Positions 30,993-41,900 of a DNA stretch of 64,000 nucleotides are shown here, in pieces; the stretch's first letter is position 1, and every line of letters begins with the position of its first letter. The notes beneath the pieces are model-generated. The model searched no databases. It was not told where the DNA came from and worked only from the letters and a program-made list of their open reading frames with translations. The stretch lies in assembly GCA_030323885.1 (NCBI GenBank), contig CM059193.1, positions 58,920,042 through 58,984,041 of the forward strand, read 5' to 3'. The position numbers and the translations under genes are program-made. This DNA is from Branchipolynoe longqiensis. Taxonomy: Eukaryota; Annelida; Polychaeta; Phyllodocida; Polynoidae.

Positions 30993-31257
30993 GGTATATA
31001 TATATTGTCAAACCTCCCTAACCGACCACCTCCACAGATCGATCTTTGGAGTTGGTCGGTTAGAGACGTTTTACTGTATATATATGGTATATATATATAC
31101 AGTCAAACCTCCCTAGCCAACCACCTCGACAGATCGACCACTCCCCTATATCGACCGCTTTATTTGGGTCCCAAAAATACCATTTTAACCATATTCTAAC
31201 TCCCTAAATCGACCACTTCCTTAAATGGACCACTTAAAGTCGGTCCCAGTTACAGTA
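30830..31257. mobile_element. Cluster of CAGT-group elements in TA microsatellite
   Basis: 30,831-30,919 is a right half, 31,009-31,077 a fold-back of two ends, and 31,098-31,255 a nearly complete copy starting CAGTCAAACCTCCCTAGCC. Runs of TA at 30,918-31,003 and 31,076-31,097 separate them. Because they target TA, the microsatellite likely collected insertions. Confidence 0.75.
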
Positions 31258-31817
31258 TATATATATAGTATATATATATATATAGTATATATATAGGAGT
31301 GGCCATTATAAACCACGTGGAGGTCAGCTCCTTGTGGCATTTATGATATGTGAACCCGCATACACCTGTTAGTGTTAAAGAGACAAGTGCATTCACTCTC
31401 AATAGGGTTTGTGGGTATACTGCGTTTCCATAGTTAGCAACATTGCTTATAATATATAAATAAAAAAAAACACAACACACACACAGATTTATGCGACTGT
31501 TGGCGAAGAGAGGGAATAGAAATCAGTCGGGGGTCACCGCAGCTTTTCAACACTACCAGGGGCGTAGCCAGAAATTATTAAAACAAAATTATAAGCATAT
31601 AACATTGTTCCGGGATGTTTACACGAAATTTAAGAATTGTAAGCACATACTAAAAAAAGTGCATATTACAAACCTGCCACATGATACGGGTTGGGTTACC
31701 CGTATCCGATATGGATTTTGGTGTTATTTTTAGCGATACGGCCATACTCTATTTTGATGCGGATTTTTAGTAAAATTTATGGAAATAAAAATATGTAACC
31801 CCATTATTTCTTCGACC
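31258..31817. other. Unassigned; transposon end CAGGGGCGTAGCCAG
   Basis: A TA-rich run at 31,255-31,298. At 31,557 the word CAGGGGCGTAGCCAG resembles the end of the element at 62,427-62,666, but no partner end is seen. Confidence 0.4.
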
Positions 31818-32131
31818 AGTCGGGATGGCCGAATGAGTTAGAGCGTCCGTCGCCCGTGTTGGTAGATCGTGAGGTCGTGGGTTCGAACCCTGGTCGAGTC
31901 AAAACAATGACTTAAAAATGTATACTTGTCACTTCCTAGCCTGGCGCTCGGCATTATTAGGATAGGGCAAGGACTGGTTGGCTCAGTGTCAGGATAATGT
32001 GACTGAGTGGGACATCAGGTCATGGTGCTGGAAGCGCTATAAAGTCGCCATGAGTGCGTACTGTCACAGGTCGGTACCCGTCCTGATATGACCTTAAATG
32101 TTCCTAGGACTTAAAACAACAACAAACAAAC
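31818..32131 (+). mobile_element. SINE-1 copy, near full length
   Basis: Best-preserved head: GATGGCCGAATGAGTTAGAG (A box) and GGGTTCGAACCCTGG (B box). Tail AAACAACAACAAACAAAC. The body has a deletion around GGTGCTGGAAGCGC. Confidence 0.9.
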
Positions 32132-32940
32132 ATTTATTCTTGTATGCATTCCACAACAGTACAGGATAACGGAACAATTGTTTATTGTTATTGCCTAACT
32201 AAATCGATTATAGACGAATAAACTAAATCACGAATTAATTCATTGTTTCGTGCAATAGATGGCATGCTCGTAAATTGTAGTACATAATAATGTAATAATA
32301 ATAATAATATATTTATTTCCACATGATCAATGTACACACAAGTTGATATTTATATCAGTACTTTTTTTACATGAAAAAGAAAGCAGAAGTACAATACTTA
32401 TGAGGTGCCTTCCCCATTTAAAAATAACACAGATACATTGCTTATACCATAGAAATAATAAATAGAAAGATAAAAGTTAAAAGCATATCAACATTACCCT
32501 CAATACTGTAAATTACATCTCAATATTTACGTACTAGACTACTATGTGTTTTCCCTCTGATAAAGCTTAAATATTTTCTTTTTTCTTTTCTTTTTAATTG
32601 TATTCACATGTTTTTATGGTGTCTTGGACATATGTATATATAGATTAGTATATGATGCAGATTCATTCAGATTCATACAGGATCTCAGGTGAAAGATACA
32701 GATTGCCATCCAAAGAATGTGGCAGGTCTGATATTATAACACATTTAGTATGGAACTAAATATGACGCCGAAAGAAATTGTCCGCCTGTGTTTACAATGC
32801 GACAATTTTAATCCTCCCCAGGCAATTGCAATTGCCCCCCCCCCCCCCCACCCCCCCAACCCCTCCTTACTTCCTCACGGAACATGCGCAGTGAGCTGCC
32901 ACCCATATCATTAGTTCTTTCCACTACCGCCAGAGGTGGA
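32132..32940. other. Unassigned; TAA microsatellite and C-run
   Basis: TAATAATAATAATAATA at 32,291-32,307 and a run of about 13 C at 32,837-32,849. No exon or RNA gene seen. Confidence 0.45.
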
Positions 32941-33264
32941 CCGGACGCAGTGGCTTCAATCGGTAGAGCGCAAGCCTCCCGAGCAGAAGGTCTGTAGTTC
33001 AATTCCCCCTCGAGTCAAACCAATGACTTACAAAATTGATACTTGTCGCTTCCTAGCTTGGCGCTCGGCATTAATAGGATAGGGCAAAGCCTGGTCGGGA
33101 TAAATAACGTGGCTTGGTGGGATATCGGGCCATGGTCCTGGCGCCCTGGTCTCCCAGTGGGATGGCATTATAAAGTCACCATGAGTGCGCAGTCACAAAT
33201 TGGAACATTTCCTGATATGACTGTAGATGTTGCCAGGATGTCAAACTCCAACAACCAACCAACT
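32941..33264 (+). mobile_element. SINE-1 copy
   Basis: Head CGCAGTGGCTTCAATCGGTA with AGTTCAATTCCCCC, body with small deletions, tail CAAACTCCAACAACCAACC. Confidence 0.87.
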
Positions 33265-33484
33265 ATATCTTTAACAACAATTCTTAGCTTAGAAATATCA
33301 CCTGTATTGGAATTAGAATAGCCATTGTGTACTACATGTAATGGTCCTAGATAAAGCAATCCCTACATACTGGTTTGTAGCTCAAATAACACATTGTGAC
33401 GTCATCCAGGGAATAGATAAATGGAATTGCATAATTTATAAGACATAGTCACAAGGATTCAAAGTCACTATTATTAAGTATTAA
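33265..33484. other. Unassigned
   Basis: Nothing supported. Confidence 0.4.
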
Positions 33485-33812
33485 GCTAAGATTCCATATA
33501 CATGGTATGTGGAATGGGCTTGCAGCAAAAAATGGAAAAGGATGTAAAGCCACAGTAGTGCTTCCATATGTCTGAATGCGATTGCGATTGCGAATGTGTC
33601 AAATGGATCGACCCATGGAGTGATTGGTGCAAATGCGAATGCTGCTGCGTTTGCCATAGGATACAACAGGAACTTCGACTTTCCTTCACAAATTCGGAGC
33701 AAAAGAACCCAAAAATGGTATGGGTATCTACACCACGTACTGCATTCTCATTCGCATGCTGCATGTCGCATGCTGCATGCCACATGCCACATACCACGTA
33801 TATGGAATCTTA
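33485..33812. mobile_element. Hexamer-rich inverted-repeat element, copy 1
   Basis: AAGATTCCATATACATGG pairs with CCACGTATATGGAATCTT. The interior has GCGATTGCGATTGCGAATG and GCATGCTGCATGTCGCATGC word runs that make it largely self-complementary. Cys- or His-rich open frames here come from these words and are not taken as genes. Confidence 0.8.
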
Positions 33813-34028
33813 ACTTTATTCAAAGTAGGTTTTGTGGTACTTTCCTTCGATAACTCAGTCTATTGTAGTGAACTGCTTCTCTATAGCCCTTCTCTATGAT
33901 TGGTGACCCGTGAGTCTAAGAATGTCTCAGTTCTATGCTATAGAGAAAGCCTATCCAACTGTGTAAGTATTTCTTGGCCTGTGTCACTCTTAAAAGCTAA
34001 AGAGGGACATTAATGCTGAATCCCTAAA
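33813..34028 (+). repeat. Spacer of a tandem duplication, unit 1
   Basis: GTGGTACTTTCCTTCG, GTAGTGAACTGCTTCTCTAT, ATTGGTGACCCGTGAGTCTA and AAGCCTATCCAACTGTGTAA recur in the same order at 34,721-35,683, where two further insertions split the unit. Confidence 0.8.
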
Positions 34029-34720
34029 GCTAAAATTCCATATACACAGTATATGGTATGCGAATGCGAATACGGCAAAAAATGGAAAAGCATGTAAAGG
34101 CACAGTCGTTCTTCCATATGTCCAAATGCGATTGCAATTGCTTTGTTGTTGTTTTATGTCCTAGCAACAACTAAGGTCAAATCAGGACGGGTACCGACTT
34201 CTGACAGCGCACACTCATGGCGACTTTATAGTGCTGCCCCACTGGAAGATGAGGCCACCAGCACCATGACCTGATATTCCACTCAGTCACATTATCCTGA
34301 CCCTGAGCCAACCAGTCCTTGCCCTATCCTAATAATGCCGAGTGCCAGGCTAGGAAGCAATAAGTATAAATTTTTAAGTCATTGGTTTGACTCGACAGGG
34401 TTCGAAACCACGACCCCACGATCTACCAACACAGGAGACGGATGCTCTAACTCATTCGGCCATCCCGTCTGGTCGCAATTGCGATTGCGAATGTGAATGC
34501 AAATGCAATTGTAAATGCGAATACGGCAAATGGATTGACCCATGGACCGATCGGTGTGAATGCTGCTGCGAATGCTGCTGTGTTTGCCATAGGACACAAC
34601 AGGAACTTTGACTTTCCTTCACAAATTTGGAGCAAAAAACTCCCAAAATGGCATAGGTATCTATGCCGCATACCGCATTCGTATTTGCATTCGCATGCCA
34701 CATATATGGAATCTTAGCCT
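34029..34720. mobile_element. Hexamer-rich element, copy 2, interrupted by SINE-1
   Basis: AAAATTCCATATACACAG to ACATATATGGAATCTTAG. A SINE-1 sits inside at about 34,143-34,472, flanked by GCAATTGC on both sides. Confidence 0.8.
34143..34472 (-). mobile_element. SINE-1 copy
   Basis: Complete minus-strand copy: TTTGTTGTTGTTTTATGTCC at the tail side, head ATTCGGCCATCCCGTCTGG at the other end. Confidence 0.9.
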
Positions 34721-34800
34721 TAGTCAAAATAGATTTTGTGGTACTTTCCTTCGGGAACTCAATCTATTGTAGTGAACTGCTTCTCTATAGCCCTTCTCTA

Positions 34801-35275
34801 TAGTATAATTTACGAAGGCGGAGTCATGAGGTGAATAGTGGTTAATTATCTTTTAATTCAGGAAGGTTACAATTCAATCACTATGTACATGTCTACATGG
34901 GTCAGCTCCAATGATAGTATCCTTATTCACAGGTCACAAGAGGGCGGGACCCGACCCCTCAACCACTTAATCAGCAGTGTGGGTGGGTGGGATGAAGTTA
35001 GGTGCTTCTCTGACCGGAGCTGTGGAAGTTCTGATTTGAAATCGGCGGGGAAAGACCCCGTGATCAATTTGGCGGGAAATTCGAAATGGTCAGGTCAGGT
35101 CGGATGCCGCTAGGGGCATCCGGTGGAGTTAATCCAGCTAATCCGGTATATAGTGTGAGAGGAGGGCGCCGGGTCATTGAGAACTCGGGCCAGGGCACGC
35201 TACTTCTGGCGCATTATGTAAGGGCGGGGGAGGTCTCAACCCCATAAATTACCCATGTTACGTATAAGATGAACA
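34801..35275 (+). other. Unassigned insertion, ends AACA before a primer-site-like word
   Basis: Absent from duplication unit 1. It ends GATGAACA and is followed by ATTGGTGACCCGTGAGTC, which looks like the junction of an LTR and a tRNA primer-binding site. No matching TG start or second LTR was found, so this is weak. Confidence 0.3.
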
Positions 35276-35296
35276 ATTGGTGACCCGTGAGTCTAA

Positions 35297-35571
35297 TGCC
35301 TGGCTCACACCTACCGTATACGATTCGCGCACTAAAACTCGCGACTCGACCTGACCCACTTAAAACTGAAAACGGGCCGATTCATTTTTCGAATCGCGAA
35401 TCGCAATCGTAATCGGCCCTTTTTAGCCCTAAAACTGAGTCTTTAGTCACGAATCGCAATCGCTAGGTGTGCACGGGGAGTGCACACATAGTGGTTTTTG
35501 AGCGCAAAACGGGCAGTTTTAGATCGTATATGGTAGGTGGGTGCGCACAAATGGTAGGTGTGTACTAGGCA
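35297..35571. mobile_element. GTCACA-like MITE with TAA duplication and paralogous empty site
   Basis: TGCCTGGCTCACACCTACC to GGTAGGTGTGTACTAGGCA, TAA at 35,294-35,296 and 35,572-35,574. The unoccupied target GTGAGTCTAAGAATG is at about 33,910. A 3-bp TAA duplication fits a PIF/Harbinger-type element. Confidence 0.88.
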
Positions 35572-35895
35572 TAAGGATATTTCAGTTCTATGTTGTAGAG
35601 AAAGCCTATCCAACTGTGTAAGTATTTCTTGGCCTGCATCACTCTGAACAGCTAAGGAAGAACATTAGCGCTGAATCCCTAATAGTTTGTTTGACCACAG
35701 CTGCCCGCAGTCTTGATTGGACTTAAAATAAATCGCAAAGACTTCTTCCAAGATATGCGAATTATGAATAGTCATATTCGATCATGATCATGGCGAATTA
35801 TTTGCAGTGTTCATGTTACTGTCCCTTTAAGCCTTTCCACGAGTCGACTGCCCAGCAGAAATCCGTTATTTTATTCTGCGTGTTTATTCCTTCAG

Positions 35896-35974
35896 ATGCT
35901 GCTGCTAAATGCTCGCCTCCGAGTTTGGGCAGGACTGGCCGTGTTCGCAGTGATCCTGGTCACAGCACCAGCAA
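35896..35974 (+). CDS. Exon 1, signal peptide
   Basis: ATG to GCA-A, donor GTAGGT, phase 1. It encodes almost exactly the signal peptide. The preceding pyrimidine-rich TTATTCCTTCAG resembles an acceptor, so the 5' UTR may be in an earlier exon. Confidence 0.8.
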
Positions 35975-38900
35975 GTAGGTCACAACATCAGGAAATAGGT
36001 CATGGCATATTTCCACCAATAAATGTGGAAAGACGCTTCGGTGTAAAGCTTTACCCGGCCACAAATAAAGCCCATACTTACTTAGTTCTGAAATGAAGAT
36101 TTTATCTTAAAACTTTAATGTTGACAATAATAACAATTATAATAACACGGTTAATATATAAATAAATATATATATATATTTACACCATATATGTCCCAAT
36201 AGAAGCACAGGACACAATAGAAGCACACACCCCATTTCAAGATTGAAAGCACGCACAAATTTATGATCATATTCAGACTGAATGAATATAAAATAAGACA
36301 ATCCCACTTTATTTCAGAGGCACAACAAATACAAATCCATGAAATTCTTTAACTTTGAATAGACGCGCATCCATGTGTCTGCACTCACACAGTATGCTTC
36401 TATTGGGACATACACAGTATATATATATATATATATACAAGCTTTAACCCATGCTGGGCACGGGTTAAATCTAAGCTCTGCATCAATCCTTTGACCAATA
36501 TTGTGTTGAACTGTTATTATATATATGAAGAGTTCAGGTGCAAAACCCAGTAAACGCCAATGCCAGAACTGAGTAAAACAGTGGAATCAAACCTTCAACA
36601 ATTTTATTTAGTTAAATTCCTACCTTTTTGTTCATTGCTCCATAATCATGTGATTATAATAAAAGTGGAATTAGTGAGAATTTAAATTATTTTCAGGTAA
36701 AAATCTTTTATTTAAACTTCATTTTTGGATTGGCATTTAAGGGGATTTGCGCTTGAACTCTTCATATATTCACAGTCTCTGACTATATTCAGAGACTGTT
36801 TATATATCTACATTCTTTGCTATATTCCGGACTCATGTACAGTCACATTTCAATATAATGCCGCCAACTGGTGGAATCCATCTGTACCATTATGCGGTTA
36901 ACCATATCAGTGGTGCTATCTAATGCTGGAGTTAACAACACTCACGGTTACGTGACTAAAAATGGATGCCATTCTGGTCGAAGTGACACAAATTAGTAAA
37001 AACAATCAAAATTAATATGAAATGTGTATGGTAAGCACCAAAAACATGCTATAAACAACCCATACATGGCGAAGCATCAGTGGAGTACGATGATGTGCAT
37101 TTGGCAGTGCCAATTAACAGAGGAGTGAATAGTGATCAGAATTACCTTAAAACTTAACCACCATTTGGTATTATATACTCCTCTCTCCACATGCCGTATT
37201 ATCTATACACTGAGTTACACTGGTCCCTTCACAGCCCATATTATGTATACACTGAGCTACACTGGTCCCTTCACAGACCATATTATGTATACGCTGAGCT
37301 ACTCTCCTCTCTCCACAGGCCATATTATGCATACACTGAGATACTCTCACCTCTCCACAGGCCGTATTATGTATATGCTGAGCTACACTGGTCCTTCCAC
37401 AGGCAGTATTAATTATGTATACACTGAGCTACACTGGTCCCTACACATGCATTATTATGTGTACACTGAGCTACTCTCACTCCTCCACAGGCCGTATTAT
37501 GTATACACTGAGCTACACTGGTCCCTACACAGGCATTATTATGTATACACTCAGCTACTCTCACCTTTCCACAGGGTGCATCATGTATACACTGACCTAC
37601 ACTGGTCCCTCCAAAGGCCATATTATGTACACACTGAGGTACTCTCCTCCCTCTTCAGGCCGCGTGCAGCACCTGGGACTCCCTCTGGATGCAGGCGAAG
37701 GGAAGATGCTCGGACAGTCGAACATCACCTTCCTACTGGAGGACCTCTCTCTGTCGGATGGCGTTCTCTTCGCTGTCTCCGCCTTCTTCCTGTCCCAGGT
37801 GATGTCATTGAGGGTATCGCTGTTAGCTTTCTGTGTGTGGTGTTTTCACAAGAGCTCCATATGTTGATCTATGGAACAGTCTTTCCAGGCCAAGTCGTTA
37901 AAGCACCAACGGTAGAATCATTTGAGAGACGGCTGGATAGACATTGGCAAAACATAGTGGTTTAAAAAAACCCATAATGAGCTGGCATTCGAGGCAAAAT
38001 AGGGCCTAGATCAGCCAGAAGAGGATCTTTAAGTTAATATTATTACTCTACCGAATATGGTGAGCGAATCGGTAGAGCGCAGGGTTCCCATGCGGAAGGT
38101 CGGGAGTTCGATTCCCGGTCGAATCAAACCAATGACTTATACAATTGATGAGTGTCACTTCCTAGCCAGGCGCTCGGCATTATTAGGATAGGGCAAGGAC
38201 TGGTTAGGGCAGTGTCAGGATAATGTGACTGAGTGGGATAACAGGTCATGGTGTCGGCGGCCTGATTTCTCAATGGGGTAGCACTATTAAGCCACCTTGA
38301 ATGTACACGGTCACAAGTCCATACCCATCCTGATATGACTTTAGATGTTGCCAGGACATAAAACTCCAACAAACAACAACATGTTATTACTCTTTCTTAA
38401 CGCCATTGTTTCGCGTTGTGCTACGTTGATTCAGGAGTGTGTTTTACTCCCCCCCCCAAATGGCACTTGTCCCGTACGAAGACACTAGAATATAGTTCCA
38501 TAGCGAATAGAAAAATAGACACGTGAAGGCCTATGCATAATTAAATAATAACCCAAAAGACCTGAGTGTACATACTTCGAGGCATGTGTGGGTGTGTTGT
38601 GATGTTGGTGTGTTGTGATGTTGGTGTGTTGTGATGTGGGTGTGGTATGATGTGGGGGTCGTATGGTGTGATGTTGGTGAGGTGTGGTGTGATATTGGTG
38701 TGGTGATGTTGATATGATGTGTTGTGATGTTAGTGTGATGTGATGTTGGTATGGTGTGGTATGATGTTGGTGTGGTGTGATATTGGTGTGGTGATGTTGG
38801 TATGTGTAGTGTGATGTTGCTGTAGTGTGGTTTGATGTTGGGGTGGTGTTGGTGTTGTGTAGTGTGGTGTGGTTTGATGTTGGTGTGGTGTGATGTTGAT

Positions 38901-41900
38901 ATGATGTGTTGAGATGTTGGTGTGGTGTTGTGTGATGTTAGTGTGGTATGATGTTGGTGTGGTGTGATGTTGGTGTGGTGTGATGTTGGTGTGTTGTGAT
39001 GTGATGTTGGTGTGTTGTGATGTTGGTGTGTTGTGATGTTGGTGTGGTGTGATGTTGGTGTGGTGTGATGTTGGTGTGGTGTGATGTTGGTGTGGTGTGT
39101 TGTGATGTTGGTGTGGTGTGATGTTGGTGTGGTGTGATTTTGGTGTGGTGTGTTGTGATGTTGGTGTGGTGTGATGTTGGTGTGGTGTGTTGTGATGTTG
39201 GTGTGTTGTGATGTTGGTGTGGTGTGATGTTGGTGTGGTGTGATGTTGGTATGGTGTGGTGTGATGTTGGTGTGGTGTGGGTATGTGGGTGGAAGGTGCA
39301 CCCTTGGGATCAGCATATGTACTTCATAGTAATTAGCTAACATTTAATCGATCCTCATGTTTTCTGTTCACCACAGGATCCTGTCAGGGTCCAAGTCTGG
39401 CGTCCGGAGTCCTTCATAGACCGGAAGTACATACTTCTGTGGCATGCCAGCATCTCCGCACCAAGACGCGGAATTTTCACAGTGAGTCAATTGAATATAA
39501 CGTGTTACTGCTGTAGCCTACAGTGTCAGAATTGTGACACGTATGTCAACATTAATTTGGTAACCAGACGGGGTGGCCGAATGAGTTAGAGCGTCCGTGT
39601 CCCGTGTTGGGAGATCGCGGGGTCATGGGCTCGAACCCTGGTCGAGTCAAACCGATGACTTAAAAATTGATACTTGTCGCTTCCTAGCCTGGAACTCAGC
39701 ATTATTAGGATAGGGCAAGAGCTGGTTGGCTCAGTGTCAGGATAATGTGACTGAGTGGGATATCAGGTCATGGTGCTGGTGGCCTGGTCTTCCAGTAGGG
39801 TATCACTATAATGTCGCCATGAGTGCGCACTGTCACAAGTTGGGACCCGTCCTTATATGACCATAAAACAACAACAACCAAACAAACAAACATTAATTTG
39901 GCATGTTTTCTCTTCAAATAATTCCAAAATTAGCCATTTCAAATATAATGTTTAAGGTAGATTATAATACTCAGCCTAATATATGTATCTTAAATCATGA
40001 CATAAACTCAAAACCATCGGATTATGCAACTTTAATGACAACTGGAAATATAGCTGATGTATAAATACATACTGAAGCTACTCACGTGATGGGTTAGACC
40101 TTCCTGTGTCAGTTCCGCCTTCTCCCACCAGAGGGCACAACCCGTTAGATTAAAACCTACCAAATTTAGGTGTACTTATTAGCCCTGTTTACACGGGCGA
40201 TTTAAAACGCCTCATATAAAACGACTTGCCTAGATCGATTCACATTTCCCGTGTAAACGCGACACTGTGGCGTTTTAGGGCTGAATCGATTCATATGAAA
40301 CGCTTCATGTATACGAGGTCGCGAGGTGGTTTATATGAAGCGATTCAGCTGGTTCCCGGGCGGCGATTGTGTAAAATAGCAGTTCTAGCCAGCTACAGGC
40401 TCAGCTGTAACTAATCGCTCATGCCCAGCAGTGTTAGGGACCGATTAGGCCGAAATCTATTGAATGCGATCATATTTAACAGAATTACATACTCAAATAA
40501 TGAAATTTAATTAAATTAACCCTAAATTCCAAGCGATATTAACGTAGCAGCTATTTTATTGTCGAATCGACGAGTGTAAACTAAACAAATAGCAGTGCTC
40601 GCCGGCTACCGACTCCCCACTAAGGCTGCTGGTTCCCGGCGCCGACGCACTTTCAAACTCCGTCCGTGTAAACACGCCACTAAAACACTTCATATAAATC
40701 GCTTTGTCTAGATCGTTTCACAATTCCCCGTGTAAACACGGCTATTAACTGTTTGTTGTGATATAAGAGGGCTATTTCACAGAACCTATTACTGCTGAAG
40801 CCTATGAACTCAGAGTTTTGACAAGCACACCACAATTAAGTTTGCCTGTCTATACTTAAAAGATGTCTTAACGTTGCATAGTGCGATGCTTTTGAGTTTC
40901 TGCCATTTTCTGAGATAAATACATTATGCTGATCGCTATGATCTACGTAACGTTAGTTTGAAGTAACTTTTAATTTAAATGGCTAACTTTGGAGGTATTT
41001 GATGTTAAAACATGCCAAATTGAATTTTGGCATGCACACCAAAATTCTGACCCCATAGACTTCAGTACCAACAGGTTCTATTAAATTGACTTATTACGAC
41101 CTTCAATGCATAAATAAATTCTTAATAAGTGCACCAGTATCTAATGGCCCTGTCACATTACGACGCTTCTCGCCGGCACGTTTAATCGTCAGGACACATC
41201 AAACTTTTCGGCGTCAGCGCAACATATTGGTAGCGTGCAGCCGACGTCTATCGACGCATGAGAAAAAAAACACAAATGTTTTGGCGCGCTATCCTGATAT
41301 GACCTTAGATGTAGCTAGGATGTAAAAACACAAAGCAACAGTTTGGCGCAACGTGTGGGCATGACCCTAACACGCGCACGACATGTGCTTGGCATTCGCA
41401 TAACGTTATTCCAGCGCGTCCAACGTATCTCGACGTGCCCCTAACGTGGCCATAATGTTGGCACCCGCGAGTTCTCGCACATCAAAAGTTTTGTGCCAAA
41501 ACTTCGCCGATACCCTGACGCGCACCGCCAACCGTTGCCGTGGATCAATGAATACCAACGCGCGCATAACGCACTTGTAACGCTTCCTGATGTATCCTGA
41601 CGTTGCGCCAACAAATTACATACGTCAACGCGCGTTGGCAGAAGCGTCGTAATGTGACAGCACCATTAGTTGAATGTATAGAATCAAATCTAGATTACTG
41701 TTTTGGTTTTGAAAAGTTGATGTTTTTTTTGGACTATGCAACTTTAAGTTAGTCACTTTTTCTTACACCAAAGTTACTTCAAACTAAAGCTAGGCGGATT
41801 ATAAAAATCACCCTAATGTGTCCATCTCACAAAATGACAGAAACTCAAAACCATCGGACTATGCAACCTGAACTTTTAAGCAGCTGAAATTTCAATTGCA

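Larger units (their letters stand above)
34721..35683 (+). repeat. Spacer of the tandem duplication, unit 2, with insertions
   Basis: Same order of words as 33,813-34,028. Interrupted by an unassigned about 475-bp block (34,801-35,275) and by a MITE (35,297-35,571). Confidence 0.75.

Noticed and set aside
31818..31900. tRNA gene candidate
   Set aside because: A and B box motifs are present but the sequence continues into a SINE body and acceptor-stem pairing is poor. The same holds for every other head (14,518, 38,055, 39,561).
33568..34727. Cys-rich and His-rich short proteins
   Set aside because: Hexamer words in a MITE; frames overlap on both strands and differ between copies.
37132..37965. 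277-codon Tyr-rich open frame
   Set aside because: It comes from 42-bp repeats in a frame that does not match exon 2, and it runs through the exon 2 donor into the intron.
38531..39343. 270-codon His/Thr-rich open frame on the minus strand
   Set aside because: It is a direct translation of the GT minisatellite in intron 2.
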